A stretch of DNA of 64,000 bases from Chloroflexota bacterium (GCA_029262735.1 JAJCYY010000067.1:1-64000), one strand, 5' to 3'. Shown: positions 8,292-17,549, counted from the stretch's first letter. A program made the numbers and translations. The notes: a model not told the origin generated them from the letters alone.

Positions 8292-8777
8292 TCAGCCCAC
8301 GGCGGCGGCTTCCGCACCTTCCGCTTTCGATGCATCCATTTCGCCGGATTCGACCTTGCGCTTCAGAGTCGCCAGGCGGCTCTTTTCCCGCTTCGGAAGA
8401 TCCATCCGAATCATCGGGTATAGCAGCCATCCGAGGCCCATTTTTGCTGATGTATCGACCTTGAGCGTCACGTCGGTGCCATCGCCGCTCTGAGCGAAGC
8501 CGAACGTCCCTGTGCCTTCCATGACGTTGCTGTCGAACTTCACTTCGAACGACTTTCCCGGATCGAACGCGGTGATCTCCAGAGCGACCTTCGCCTTCAT
8601 CATGGGAACTTTCATCACTTCTAGGAATGTGGTTCCGACGCTGATCGGGCCTTCGCTGGTTTTATCGGTCGAAATGATGTCAGAGTCGACGTTTTCCAGG
8701 AAGTATTTAAGGTCTGAGACCATCCTGAAAACATCTTCGGGAGGCTTCGCAATCTGTTCGGTGATGTCGACCTTCAT
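8292..8777 (-). CDS. SRPBCC-superfamily protein (CoxG/polyketide cyclase-like)
   Basis: 161 residues with the START/SRPBCC layout: the opening strand and helix MKVDITEQIAKPPEDVFRMV, mid strands (VGTTFLEVMKV, VALEITAFDPGKSFEVKF) and the C-terminal helix around LPKREKSRLATLKRKVE. Such proteins hold a hydrophobic ligand in a helix-grip cavity; the ligand is unknown. The C-terminal 15 residues are Ala/Glu-rich and probably disordered. An AGAGGG site precedes the ATG. It stands alone, with no evident operon partner. Confidence 0.75.
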   Translation of the reverse strand: MKVDITEQIAKPPEDVFRMVSDLKYFLENVDSDIISTDKTSEGPISVGTTFLEVMKVPMMKAKVALEITAFDPGKSFEVKFDSNVMEGTGTFGFAQSGDGTDVTLKVDTSAKMGLGWLLYPMIRMDLPKREKSRLATLKRKVESGEMDASKAEGAEAAAVG

Positions 8778-9074
8778 GGTTTTCCCTCTCAGTTGAAGTA
8801 CGATTTCTGCGTTTTTTCATCGCCCTGAGGACCAGGTGGGATGATACCCGATTTGAGAGAGGGTGATTTTCGGCACCAGACGTGCGACAGGTGGCGGAAT
8901 GGGTGGGAGGAGGAGGAACTGCGTTCATCCCGCGGGCGGTGGGCGCAGATAGCGCTCGGGCCTGCTCCACAGGCGACTTGGGGCATGCACGCGCCATCTT
9001 GTCCTGTGAAGGCTTCATCCTGAGTTGAGCCGGGTGGGACGGGCCCGGCTGCCATATTGACCCGGAGATGGAAC
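8778..9074. other. Divergent intergenic region, no recognised feature
   Basis: About 300 bp between the divergent SRPBCC and M23-like genes. It presumably carries both promoters. I see no convincing consensus boxes, repeats or small gene. Confidence 0.4.
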
Positions 9075-10292
9075 GTGAGTGCTCGCAGCCGGCTTGCGCC
9101 TGGACTGGTTGCCTGCGCTTTTGCAGTTGCGGTCTCGTGCGCCGGTGGCGAGATTGCACCCGCTGCTGAGTCGGCAGATGTCACGGTGGCGGTCCCACAG
9201 GCTACCGCGACGTTTGCAGCCACGAAGTTGCCCACAGCCGTTTCGACATCGGACCCGGGTGTCACGGGGCCAGCGGGGCCAACTGGGCCGATCGCCACAC
9301 GAGTTGCGGAGCCGACCGTTTCTCCGACACGGACTCTGGCAACGGTCACTCCCGTCACAGCGACGACAACGCCAGATCCGGTCGCCACATCTACGGTCGC
9401 CGTAACGGACTCGACCGCAACACCTGTACCGACGCCAGAGCCGACTCTTACACCAACTCTGGTGCCGACACTGGCTCCCATATCCACGCCGACCTCCGTA
9501 CCGACCTCGCTACCAACCGCAACACCAGAGCCGCCGGTCATCGACTGCGTCCTGGCGGGAATTGCAGAGCTGGGGATCCTGTATACACAGCCGCCGCCGC
9601 CCGGAGGATTTACAGGAGTCGAGCCATCACCCGCTCTCTACACAACGGAATGCGACATCTCGGTCGATCCGGCAGACCCGGTGCCGCAGGTCGTCTCGAG
9701 CCACTACGTGCCGATGGCGCAGCTCGAGCAGGTTTCGAGGTTCCGGTCCGGGGCGGGCCACAGCTTCACGGACGATTTCGAGTCATGCTCTTCGATGAAG
9801 CACTACTTCAGGTTTTACTCGCACCTGGATTGGACCCAGATCCCGGTGTTCAGTCCGACCGACGGCGTGGTTGCGATGCTGTCGCCTGAGGTCCTCGAGA
9901 CGGGACAGCCGGCCGGACACCAGATCTGGATAGTTTCCGAGGCAAACCCGGCATACCTGATCCGCATTTTCCATGCTGACCCGCTGCCGCAGTTGGCAGT
10001 CGGCGATGCGGTCGCGGCCGGGGCGCAGATCGGGACCCATTCGGGAAGTCTTACCTGGTCCGATATCTCGTTCGAGGCGATCACGACGGGCGGGATGCGC
10101 AACCTGTCTTACATGGCGGCGCTGCCGCCGGAGCTTTTCGCAGATTTCCAGGCAAGGGGAGCGACCAGCCCTGACGATTTCATCCTGACCCCCGAATACC
10201 GGGCTCAGAACCCGATCCAGTGCGATGGAGAGTCGTTCGTTGGACCTTCGGGGATTCTCGGCAGCCCGGCGAACTTTTTCGTGCTGAACTAA
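9075..10292 (+). CDS. Lipoprotein with Thr/Pro-rich linker and degenerate M23/LytM-like domain
   Basis: 405 residues from GTG 9075, chosen because GGAG lies 7 bases upstream and the signal peptide begins there. The lipobox is AVSC. Residues about 40-155 are a low-complexity Thr/Pro/Val/Ala stalk. The C-terminal 230 residues resemble the M23 (LytM) fold: HSFTD fits the HxxxD zinc motif, and GDAVAAGAQIGTHSGS matches the loop before the catalytic HxH. The HxH position, however, reads SDISFEA, so the peptidase site looks lost. It is probably a surface-anchored binding or scaffolding protein. The TTG at 9057 is an alternative, weaker start. Confidence 0.65.
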   Translation: MSARSRLAPGLVACAFAVAVSCAGGEIAPAAESADVTVAVPQATATFAATKLPTAVSTSDPGVTGPAGPTGPIATRVAEPTVSPTRTLATVTPVTATTTPDPVATSTVAVTDSTATPVPTPEPTLTPTLVPTLAPISTPTSVPTSLPTATPEPPVIDCVLAGIAELGILYTQPPPPGGFTGVEPSPALYTTECDISVDPADPVPQVVSSHYVPMAQLEQVSRFRSGAGHSFTDDFESCSSMKHYFRFYSHLDWTQIPVFSPTDGVVAMLSPEVLETGQPAGHQIWIVSEANPAYLIRIFHADPLPQLAVGDAVAAGAQIGTHSGSLTWSDISFEAITTGGMRNLSYMAALPPELFADFQARGATSPDDFILTPEYRAQNPIQCDGESFVGPSGILGSPANFFVLN

Positions 10293-11074
10293 CGCGCTCG
10301 GCTGAGGCGGGCTTTACCGAGGATGGGTCTTTGCAGCCATGTTGGCGCGGCTTCCAGGAGGCGGAGGGGCAACGGGCCCTGTGACATCTCTTTCCGGTAG
10401 TGCCGGGAGGCTCGTTTTCGGACGTGCAGGAAGCGGTGAACATCGTGAGTGTTGGTCACTGGCAGGGATGGCGGGCTGGAGCCTTCATCTGCTTTCGTCA
10501 GATCGAGTTCATTTTTTATTTGTACCGCCCTGCCCCGCGAGCGCAGCAGTCTGCCCGCCAGAGAGTTCAGCCACAGCATCGACTTCGGCCATGCAAGCGC
10601 GTAGACGGCTGCGTTTGGCGCCGCTGCTCGGGCGGCGGCGACTGTCACCCGGTGGCAGCGGGCATGGTCGGGGTGGCCGTAGTCGCCTGACGGTGAGTGC
10701 GTGAGGACCATCGCCGGGTTGAGCGCGGCGATCCTGGCCTCGATCAATCCAGCGACCGCCGGTTCAGGCGCAGACAGCAGGGGCGGCGAGGCCATGACGC
10801 CGGACGCCGGTTCTCCGGCAGGCGCAAAACGCAGCGAGCTTACCGACTCGATTCCCAGTTCTGCGGCCGCAAGCTCCATGCGCGCCGATCGATCGTCATC
10901 GTCGCCGGGCGAAACGCACAACAGGTGGAAGCGCCAGCCATCGTCAATGAGCTTTGGAATCAGCGCGCCCGCAAGAAGCGTCTCATCGTCGGCATGGGCG
11001 AAGACGGCGAGAGCGTTTTTCTGAGTTTCCTCGGAGGCTTCGCCCGAAGGTGTGCGGGGCAGTTCAGTGATCAT
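10289..11074 (-). CDS. PIG-L (LmbE-like) deacetylase
   Basis: 261 residues. The zinc-site motif AHADDE is at residues 26-31 and the second metal motif HPDHARCH lies around residue 135, both diagnostic of the PIG-L/LmbE N-acetylglucosaminyl deacetylase family, which includes mycothiol and bacillithiol enzymes and natural-product deacetylases. The substrate is unknown. The ATG at 11074 overlaps the stop of the upstream SRPBCC gene (ATGA), so the two form a translationally coupled pair. A short C-terminal tail after about residue 215 carries clusters of basic residues. Confidence 0.85.
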   Translation of the reverse strand: MITELPRTPSGEASEETQKNALAVFAHADDETLLAGALIPKLIDDGWRFHLLCVSPGDDDDRSARMELAAAELGIESVSSLRFAPAGEPASGVMASPPLLSAPEPAVAGLIEARIAALNPAMVLTHSPSGDYGHPDHARCHRVTVAAARAAAPNAAVYALAWPKSMLWLNSLAGRLLRSRGRAVQIKNELDLTKADEGSSPPSLPVTNTHDVHRFLHVRKRASRHYRKEMSQGPLPLRLLEAAPTWLQRPILGKARLSRAR

Positions 11075-11565
11075 GCGCCCACTGCCCGCTCGCACTCTGA
11101 TTTGAGATCGACCAGCATCGATTCGGTCATGCGCCTGATGACGGGCCGCGGGTAGAAAAGCCGCACCGGGAGCACCGGCGATGTGAACAACTTGTGGTCA
11201 GTGACGACGGTTGAGTCGGGAGTCTCTTCCGCGAACGAGAAGGTGCGGACCGCGGTGACGGTGAGCTTTGTCGAAGCCCATGCGATGCGGCGCGACGGCT
11301 CGGACTCGGTGATCGCAACATTAAATGGCACGCCGCGTCCGGCGATACGGAACTTCAGGCGGATGCGCTGTCCGCGCTGCCAGTCGAAGTCTGTCTCCAC
11401 TTCCGCAGCAAGACACACGCCGCACCATTCGGTCCAACGTGAGATGTCGGCGAAGATTTTCCATACCGCTTCGGGTGGAGCGGCGATGCAGACGGACGAT
11501 GTTAGCTCGAGGCGGAATGGGTTCATTGTCAGAGACATGTTGACACGGCTTCGTTCGGATGGCAT
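11071..11565 (-). CDS. SRPBCC-superfamily protein
   Basis: 164 residues (shorter if ATG 11538 or 11526 is used; none has a strong ribosome site). It has a helix-grip layout: VCIAAPPEAVWKIFADISRW at the first strand and helix, then RIRLKFRIAGRGVPFNVAIT, and a C-terminal helix MLVDLKSECERAV. It belongs to the polyketide cyclase/dehydrase-like group; the ligand is unknown. It is coupled to the PIG-L gene by an ATGA overlap and is divergent from the Fur-family gene across a gap of only about 45 bp, so the two units may share regulation. Confidence 0.75.
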   Translation of the reverse strand: MPSERSRVNMSLTMNPFRLELTSSVCIAAPPEAVWKIFADISRWTEWCGVCLAAEVETDFDWQRGQRIRLKFRIAGRGVPFNVAITESEPSRRIAWASTKLTVTAVRTFSFAEETPDSTVVTDHKLFTSPVLPVRLFYPRPVIRRMTESMLVDLKSECERAVGA

Positions 11566-11609
11566 CTTAAGCCACGATTTCTATTTGCGAATTTTTGCAG
11601 GAACAAGTC

Positions 11610-12041
11610 ATGGCGGAAATTCACGAGCACAACACGGCCACTCTGCTGCGGTCGGCGGGGCGACGGGTGACGAATGCGCGGCTGCACGTGGCGCATGTGC
11701 TACAGCACAGCAGTGGGCACGTGACGGCTTCGGGGGTGTTGGCGGGCGTTGCGAAGGCCGACGCGCACATCGACCAGTCGACGGTGTACCGGGTGCTTGC
11801 GGACCTGCGCGATTCAGGGCTGGTTGCGGAGTCGAGGTTCGGACCGGGTGAGGCGAGCTACGAGTGGCTGGCGGGCGCGAATCACCATCACCTGCATTGC
11901 TCGGAGTGTGGCAAGACGACTGCGCTGGACGGTGAGCTGGTGAAGCGGTTCGTCGGCGATGTGAAGGAGCGGCACGGCTTCGCTGTGGATGCGACGCACA
12001 TGGTTCTGAACGGCGTGTGCGCAAATTGCGGGAGCGGGTGA
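11610..12041 (+). CDS. Fur-family metal-responsive regulator
   Basis: 143 residues from ATG 11610 (AGGAA six bases upstream; TTG 11595 is a weaker alternative). The N-terminal winged helix contains GRRVTNARLHVAHVL and the recognition region DQSTVYRVLADLRDSGLV. The dimerisation and metal domain has HHHLHCSECGKTTAL and a second CANC, giving a CxxC...CxxC structural zinc site. Fur, Zur, Nur and PerR cannot be separated from this alone. Its position 350 bp upstream of a nickel/cobalt permease on the same strand makes nickel or zinc sensing a reasonable guess. Confidence 0.88.
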   Translation: MAEIHEHNTATLLRSAGRRVTNARLHVAHVLQHSSGHVTASGVLAGVAKADAHIDQSTVYRVLADLRDSGLVAESRFGPGEASYEWLAGANHHHLHCSECGKTTALDGELVKRFVGDVKERHGFAVDATHMVLNGVCANCGSG

Positions 12042-12388
12042 GGGTGTTCCCTGAGCGGAGCGGCAGCGGAGTCGATGGGTCTCTAGAGAGGACGAGCATT
12101 CCTGCCGAGGTGGTTGGCAATGGAGGCAGGTCGTCTTGTCATGACCACCACTGCGGGAGACGAGTGATTTGGACAGGGGAGCCGTCCACGCGAGAGGTCC
12201 TTCGACTGCGCTCAGGAAACACGGCGGCTGGTGACTGCCTTCCCTCTCCCAGCGGGAGAGGTTGCAGGTGAGGGAGGGGCCGTTGACCGTGTCATCTCGA
12301 CCGCAGCGGAGAGATCTCACCGGCCAATGTGCGGTCGCCGAGAGATTCTGAATCGAGTTCAGAATGACAAACGAAAATCGGAGAGAAC
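12042..12388. repeat. Intergenic repeat block (families A and D)
   Basis: No gene. Bases about 12043-12237 form a long repeat whose second copy is at about 62883-63060 (shared blocks: GGGTCTCTAG, GTCGTCTTG, GGAGACGAGTGAT, GCGAGAGGTCCTTCGACT, CGCTCAGGAAACAC). Bases about 12289-12372 belong to a second family (GTGTCATCTCGACCGCAGCG...GAATCGAGTTCAGAATGAC) that also occurs near 3149, 13200, 24985 and, inverted, 61051. Confidence 0.75.
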
Positions 12389-13153
12389 ATGGCTGGTGAG
12401 ATTGGGCTTGCGCTGGTTGGGACCGGGCTTGGCCTGGGGCTGCGGCATGGCATCGACTGGGACCACATCGCCGCCATTTCGGACGTTACGGCGTCGCAGG
12501 CGAGCCGCGTCCGCAGCGTCGCGATGGGGATGCTCTACGCAGCGGGTCATGCCGGTGTCGTGATTGCGCTCGGGCTGCTCGCCATCTGGGCAGGCAGCAC
12601 GTTGCCCGACGCCATCGACCCCTACATGGACGCGCTGGTTGGCGTGACGCTGGTGCTGCTGGGGATGTGGATTTTATGGTCGCTTGCCAGGAACCGGGGC
12701 CGCCTGGTGCTGCGCAGCCGCTGGATGCTGCTGGCAGATGTGGCTCAAAGCGGGTTTCGGCGCTTCTCACCCAGATTCGGAAGGGCCAGATTCGGAAGGG
12801 CTTCGCACGAGCACGGGGCGCGGCAGCGGTCGTCATACGGCGCTCGGTCATCGACGACGGTCGGGGTGATTCATGGAATCGGGGCAGAGACCGGCACGCA
12901 GGCGCTTCTGCTGGCGTCGGCAGCGGGCGCAACGTCTGCGGCGGCGGGCAGCTTCCTGCTTGTTTCTTTCGCCATCGGGCTAATTGCGTCCAACCTGCTG
13001 ATAACGCTTGCTTCGACGTTCGGCTGGATCGGCGCGCAGTCGCAACGGGCGGTTCAGACGGTGCTGGGCCTGACGATAGCCGCGTTCAGCCTGGTGGTCG
13101 GCTTCCTGTTCCTGTTCCAGAAGACGGATTTCCTGCCGGGGTTCTTTGCGTAG
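12389..13153 (+). CDS. NicO/NiCoT-type nickel or cobalt permease
   Basis: 254 residues, about six membrane segments. The first carries RHGIDWDHIAAI, matching the HX4DH metal-selectivity signature of NixA/HoxN-type transporters. A second conserved motif is HGIGAETGTQ at about residue 170. It would import Ni2+ or Co2+ across the cytoplasmic membrane. The cytoplasmic loop (about 125-150) is basic and His-containing and is encoded by a perfect 15-bp tandem duplication. A GGAGAG site sits just 3 bases before the ATG. The Fur-family gene upstream suggests metal-dependent control, but no operator was recognised. Confidence 0.82.
   Translation: MAGEIGLALVGTGLGLGLRHGIDWDHIAAISDVTASQASRVRSVAMGMLYAAGHAGVVIALGLLAIWAGSTLPDAIDPYMDALVGVTLVLLGMWILWSLARNRGRLVLRSRWMLLADVAQSGFRRFSPRFGRARFGRASHEHGARQRSSYGARSSTTVGVIHGIGAETGTQALLLASAAGATSAAAGSFLLVSFAIGLIASNLLITLASTFGWIGAQSQRAVQTVLGLTIAAFSLVVGFLFLFQKTDFLPGFFA
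12771..12800 (+). repeat. Perfect 15-bp tandem duplication inside the permease gene
   Basis: CCAGATTCGGAAGGG occurs twice head to tail, encoding repeated RFGRA units in the basic cytoplasmic loop. The reading frame is preserved. Confidence 0.85.
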
Positions 13154-13376
13154 GAACGGGTGGCGCGGGGTGGTTTCGGCTTTCCGTCATTCCGAACTTG
13201 ATCCTTCGACAAGCTCAGGGTGGCATTCGGAATCTCCCTCTGACTGGTTTCAGGGAGATGCTGAATCGAGTTCAGCATGACAATCTGAAATCACTTCGTC
13301 CCGAAACAGCTTGCGGGACGAAGGGGTTCAGCTTTACGGGCTGAGGGCGCAGCGTTCTTGCGGCCCCTATCAGAGT
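13154..13376. repeat. Intergenic repeat (family D copy)
   Basis: Between convergent genes. About 13185-13285 contains CCTTCGACAAGCTCAGGGTGGCATTC and GCTGAATCGAGTTCAGCATGAC, matching blocks in other gaps of the window. The AGATGCTGAATC/GAGTTCAGCATGAC part can fold into a hairpin. No gene. Confidence 0.6.
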
Positions 13377-14468
13377 TCAATCTGCGACTTGTTCTGCCGT
13401 TCTTACGTAGTCGCCGTAGCCCTCGGCTCGGATGCAGGCGACTGTGCGGTTGGGCTCAGTTGCTCGCAGTTCCGGTAGCACGAGGGGGCAGTCTTCGAAC
13501 GCTATCGGGCAGCGAGTGTGGAACACGCAGCCGGAGGGCGGGTTGAGCGGGCTCGGGATCTCGCCGATCAGGGGAATGCGCTCCCGGTGCTCTTCGATGT
13601 CGGGATCGGGCACCGGAATGGCGGACAGAAGCGCCTGCGTGTACGGGTGCGCGGGCCGCTCATACAGGTCGTCCGGCTTCGCTATTTCGACGACGTGGCC
13701 CAGGTACATGACGGCGATGCGGTCCGAGATGTGACGGACGACTGAAAGGTCATGGGCCACGAACAGGTAGGTCAGGTTGAACTCGTCCTGCAACTCTTCG
13801 AGCAGGTTGATGATCTGAGCCTGGATGGAGACGTCGAGAGCAGATACCGGCTCGTCGCAGACTATGAAATCGGGTGTGACGGCGAGTGCTCTTGCGATTC
13901 CGATGCGCTGGCGCTGTCCGCCGCTGAACTCATGCGGGTAGCGGGAGGCGACGGCGGGATTGAGTCCGACGATATCGAGCAGTTCTGCCACGCGGGCGCG
14001 GTACTGGCGCCGGGTGCCGGTCAGGTTGTGGACAAGCAGCGGCTCGCCGACGATATCGCCCGCTTTTTGCCTTGGATCGAGCGAGCCGTAGGGGTCCTGG
14101 AAGATGACCTGGGCACGGCGTCGAAACTGTTTCAGCTCGTTGCGGCTGGCCTCCAGGACGTTCGCTCCGTCGTAGTGGATCTCGCCTTCGGTGGCTTCGA
14201 CGAGCCGAAGCAGCGCACGGCCAAGCGTCGTCTTGCCGCAGCCGCTCTCCCCCACCAGTCCCAGCGTCTCACCGCGCTTGATCGTTAGCGAAACGCCGTC
14301 TACGGCCTTCACTACGGGCGGCTTTGACCAGAAGCGAATGCCTCCACTGACGGGAAAGTGCACCTTCAGGTCGCGGACATCGAGGAGCACATCGCCAGAA
14401 TCGGCCGAACTGGCCGCGGCGTCTGGAACGACGGGATCTGCGATTGTCGGGATCGTGCTCTCGGTCAC
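13377..14468 (-). CDS. Oligopeptide-type ABC transporter ATPase (OppF-like)
   Basis: 363 residues. Walker [11 protein letters not shown], signature [14 protein letters not shown], Walker [13 protein letters not shown], and the oligopeptide C-terminal extension with the Cys-containing motif [13 protein letters not shown]. It hydrolyses ATP to drive the importer encoded upstream. I chose GTG 14468 because it overlaps the stop of the preceding ATPase gene (GTGA); an ATG further upstream would extend 31 residues back into that gene. It is the last gene of the five-gene operon. Opp, Dpp and Nik families share this architecture, so no symbol is assigned. Confidence 0.9.
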   Translation of the reverse strand: MTESTIPTIADPVVPDAAASSADSGDVLLDVRDLKVHFPVSGGIRFWSKPPVVKAVDGVSLTIKRGETLGLVGESGCGKTTLGRALLRLVEATEGEIHYDGANVLEASRNELKQFRRRAQVIFQDPYGSLDPRQKAGDIVGEPLLVHNLTGTRRQYRARVAELLDIVGLNPAVASRYPHEFSGGQRQRIGIARALAVTPDFIVCDEPVSALDVSIQAQIINLLEELQDEFNLTYLFVAHDLSVVRHISDRIAVMYLGHVVEIAKPDDLYERPAHPYTQALLSAIPVPDPDIEEHRERIPLIGEIPSPLNPPSGCVFHTRCPIAFEDCPLVLPELRATEPNRTVACIRAEGYGDYVRTAEQVAD

Positions 14469-15457
14469 TTCACCGCCTCCGCTGCGATCTCTTCCGCAAC
14501 CCAGCACGCGGACCTGTGAGTGCCTTCGAGGTCGACAAAGTTCGGATAGTCGGTGCTGCACTTTTCAATGGCGAAGCGGCATCGTGGCTGAAAGTGGCAG
14601 CCCGGCGGTAGCGCCGCAAGATCGGGCGGTTGGCCTTCGATCGGTTCCAGTTTTTTCTGCCTTGTCGTGTCCATGCGGGGGACTGAGCGCAGGAGGCCGA
14701 GAGTGTACGGATGGCTGGGCCTTCGGTAGATCTCCCTGGCGGTTCCCTGCTCGATGATCCGCCCCGCGTACATGATGTTTATGCGGTCGGCGTAGCGAGC
14801 AACGACGCCGAGGTTGTGCGTGATGATGAGCAGCGCCACGTCGTTGTCGCGGCACAGCTGCTTCATGAGATCGAGGATCTGCGCCTGTACGGTGACATCG
14901 AGCGCGGTGGTCGGCTCGTCAGCAATGATCAGGCTCGGCTCACAGCTAAGGGCCATTGCGATCATGACGCGCTGGCGCATGCCGCCGCTGAAGTGGTGCG
15001 GATAGCGCTTCAACTGGCTCTCTGGATCCGAGATGCCGACTCTCTGGAGCAGCTCGATCGTCCTTGCGCGGGCCTGCTGCTTTGTATATCCGAGGTGAAG
15101 TCTGATCGCCTCTGTCAGCTGGCGTTCGATCGTTAACAGTGGGTTCAGCGATGACATGGGTTCCTGGAACACCATGCCGATCCGACCGCCGCGCACCCTG
15201 CGGATCTCGCTGTTGCTTAGCTCGAGAAGGTTCTTGCCTTCGAAGATCACTTCTCCGCCTTCGATGCGACCGGGAGGGCTGGGAATCAGCCGCAGGACGG
15301 AGAGCGCGGATACCGATTTGCCGCATCCACTTTCGCCAACAAGCGCCAGCGTCTCGCCCTGTTGCACGTCGTAGGTGACGCCGTCAACGGCCTTGACTAC
15401 CGCGCCGTCTGCGCGGAAGTAGGTGCGAAGGTCCTTTAGCTGGAGAATCTCTGGCAT
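14465..15457 (-). CDS. Oligopeptide-type ABC transporter ATPase (OppD-like)
   Basis: 330 residues, full length for the family. Walker [11 protein letters not shown], signature [15 protein letters not shown], Walker [13 protein letters not shown], and the C-terminal [16 protein letters not shown] segment that in several Opp/Dpp ATPases carries Cys residues. It pairs with the OppF-like ATPase to power the two permeases. Its stop overlaps the next gene by 4 bases, and it follows the OppC-like gene after a 41-bp gap. Confidence 0.92.
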   Translation of the reverse strand: MPEILQLKDLRTYFRADGAVVKAVDGVTYDVQQGETLALVGESGCGKSVSALSVLRLIPSPPGRIEGGEVIFEGKNLLELSNSEIRRVRGGRIGMVFQEPMSSLNPLLTIERQLTEAIRLHLGYTKQQARARTIELLQRVGISDPESQLKRYPHHFSGGMRQRVMIAMALSCEPSLIIADEPTTALDVTVQAQILDLMKQLCRDNDVALLIITHNLGVVARYADRINIMYAGRIIEQGTAREIYRRPSHPYTLGLLRSVPRMDTTRQKKLEPIEGQPPDLAALPPGCHFQPRCRFAIEKCSTDYPNFVDLEGTHRSACWVAEEIAAEAVK

Positions 15458-15498
15458 ATTTTTCGATTAGCCGGTTTTCGGTGCTGTTTTACTGGTTC

Positions 15499-16461
15499 TC
15501 AGGAACGGCCTCTGAGCCTGGGGTCAAGGGTGTCTCGAAGTGCGTCGCCGAACAGGTTGACTGCGAGAACGGCGATGCCGATGGTGATGCCCGGAACGAG
15601 CACGATGTGGATGCCGGTGCGGAAGAACTGCTGGGCGTTGGACAGCATGCTGCCCCATGAGGGCCGCGGTGGGGCGATGCCGAGGCCAAGAAAGCTGAGC
15701 GACGCTTCGGTTGTTATGGCACCGCCGACGCTGACTGCGAACAGAACCATCGCCGGGGCGAATGAGTTGGGTACGAGATGGCGAAGGATTATGCGGGTGT
15801 TGGAGGCGCCCATTGCTCGCAACGCCTCGACGTACTGGCTCTCGCGCAGGGCGAGCGCGTGCGAACGGATGACGCGCGAAACTCCGCCGACCATGTTTAT
15901 CGCGATGGCGATGATGACGATCTCCATGCGGAACCCGAGAGATAGCGTTATGACCATAGCGAGCACTAATCCGGGCACGATGAGTAACGCGTCCACCAGG
16001 CGTTGGACGAGCAGGTCGAAAAGTCCGCCGAGGAAGGCGCTGGTGAGGCCGAGAAGCAGTCCGACGCCAACGCCGAGTAGCGGCGCGGCGAGGCCGACGT
16101 AGAGCGAGGTGCGGCCGCCGTGTAGTGTCCGGGTGAAGACGTCGCGGCCGATCTCGTCGCCACCGAGCAGCATCGTGCTGCCGTCGCGCGCCTCGGAGAG
16201 TGGTGGAGAGAGCCGGGAGCCGACGGAGCGGTCGAATCTGAACGGACTAATGATGGTGGCCATCACCGCCAGGATCAGGAACAGGATCAGGATTGCGCCG
16301 CCGACTGCGCCCGCAGGATTGGCCTTGGTGAACTTCCAGACGGTTTTCCTTGTTCTCGTGGCGGTTGCCGCGGGCGACCAGTCGCTGGACGGCATCTTCG
16401 CCAGGGCGGCTTCAATGCGCGCCTCGCTTGCGAGCTTGCTTTCGGAAACCGGTTGTGTCAT
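15499..16461 (-). CDS. ABC transporter permease (OppC-like)
   Basis: 320 residues from ATG 16461, which overlaps the stop of the OppB-like gene (TGATG). The N-terminal cytoplasmic part carries a conserved TRKTVWKFTKANPAG stretch. Six membrane segments follow, with the EAA loop (ALRESQYVEALRAMGASNTR) that docks the ATPases. The OppC-type extended N-terminal periplasmic loop (PLSEARDGSTMLLGGDEIGR) is present. It forms the channel together with OppB. Confidence 0.9.
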   Translation of the reverse strand: MTQPVSESKLASEARIEAALAKMPSSDWSPAATATRTRKTVWKFTKANPAGAVGGAILILFLILAVMATIISPFRFDRSVGSRLSPPLSEARDGSTMLLGGDEIGRDVFTRTLHGGRTSLYVGLAAPLLGVGVGLLLGLTSAFLGGLFDLLVQRLVDALLIVPGLVLAMVITLSLGFRMEIVIIAIAINMVGGVSRVIRSHALALRESQYVEALRAMGASNTRIILRHLVPNSFAPAMVLFAVSVGGAITTEASLSFLGLGIAPPRPSWGSMLSNAQQFFRTGIHIVLVPGITIGIAVLAVNLFGDALRDTLDPRLRGRS

Positions 16462-17414
16462 CAGGAGTACCGTATCCTCGGGTCTAGCCAGGCATACGCA
16501 AGGTCCGTCACGAGGATCCACAGCATCATGAAGATGGCGATTATCAGGACTATGCCCTGGACCAGTTCATAGTCACGGCGGGTGATCGATTCCCTGATTA
16601 GCTGGCCGAGGCCGGGCAGGTTGAAGATGACTTCGATCACTACTGCACCGTCGATGAGCGCGGCAAATAAGAGCGCGGCCAGTGTGAGCACTGGCAGGGA
16701 TGCGTTTGGCAGCGCGTGACGGACTACCACGGTCCAGCTGCTCAGTCCCTTCGCCCGCGCTGTTCTCACGTAGTCCTGGCTGATCACTTCAAGCATCATC
16801 GACCTGGTCATGCGGGTAATGGTCGCCGCAGAGCGGAAGCCGACCACTGCCGCAGGGATGAGCAGGATTTTCAGGTTCTCGATCGGGTTGTCTAAGAAGC
16901 GCACGTACTGGACCGGCGGGCTCCAGTTGAAGAACGCGACGAGCGCGAGCAGGATCATGAGCGCCACCCAGAAGTTGGGGAGTGAGATTCCTGCTGCGGT
17001 GACGATGCGGATCGTCTGGTCGATCCACGAACCGCGCGTCAATGCGGAGATTATGCCGAGCGGAAGCGCCCATAGAAGCGAGAGCAGGACGGCGATTATT
17101 GCGAGTTCAAGGGTTATGCCGAGCTTGGACCACAGGATAGAGGTGACCGTGGTGTCGAAGAGCGGTGACCGTCCCAGGTCCCCTGTCAGCACGTTGCCGA
17201 GCCAGCGGATGTACTGCACTGCGATGTGATCGTTGAGGCCGAGGAACTCCCGCAGCTCCTCGATCTGTTCAGGCGTGGCTGACGACTCCTCGCTGGTCAG
17301 GATTCCGACTGCGAGATCGCCCGGCAGCACGCGGAGCAGGAAGAACAGAGCAGTTCCCAACAGGAAAATCGTTGGGACCATCAGCAGTATGCGTCTGACT
17401 ATGTAAGCCTGCAT
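16461..17414 (-). CDS. ABC transporter permease (OppB-like)
   Basis: 317 residues. The opening MQAYIVRRILLMVPTIFLLG and the RVLPGDLAVGIL segment are diagnostic of OppB/DppB. The EAA loop is MLEVISQDYVRTARAKGLSS and the C-terminus ends in WLDPRIRYS. It forms the membrane channel with the OppC-like permease. It lies 209 bp downstream of the binding-protein gene; that gap holds a strong hairpin and tandem repeats, so its expression may be lower than that of the binding protein. Confidence 0.92.
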   Translation of the reverse strand: MQAYIVRRILLMVPTIFLLGTALFFLLRVLPGDLAVGILTSEESSATPEQIEELREFLGLNDHIAVQYIRWLGNVLTGDLGRSPLFDTTVTSILWSKLGITLELAIIAVLLSLLWALPLGIISALTRGSWIDQTIRIVTAAGISLPNFWVALMILLALVAFFNWSPPVQYVRFLDNPIENLKILLIPAAVVGFRSAATITRMTRSMMLEVISQDYVRTARAKGLSSWTVVVRHALPNASLPVLTLAALLFAALIDGAVVIEVIFNLPGLGQLIRESITRRDYELVQGIVLIIAIFMMLWILVTDLAYAWLDPRIRYS

Positions 17415-17433
17415 CGACCTGCTCTGTTCCTTT

Positions 17434-17536
17434 CCGGCTCAACGGCCCCGGCTCAGTGGCCCGGCTGAATGGCCCTGTGTATCGGCCCACCAGTGATCCG
17501 GCTCAATAGCCCGGCTCAGTGACCCCGGCGCAAGCC
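17434..17536. repeat. Degenerate 13-bp tandem repeats
   Basis: Seven to nine units near the consensus CCGGCTCARTGGC, clear at 17448-17460, 17461-17473, 17498-17510 and 17511-17523, with diverged units between. They lie inside the transporter operon, between the binding-protein and OppB-like genes, and encode no long frame that looks used. Confidence 0.7.
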
Positions 17537-17549
17537 CGGTGTAAGGGCA

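Noticed and set aside
8789-9541. 250-residue minus-strand open frame rich in Val, Gly and Thr
   Set aside because: It is the antisense of the Thr/Pro-rich stalk of the lipoprotein gene; low-complexity ACN/CCN codons keep the opposite strand open.
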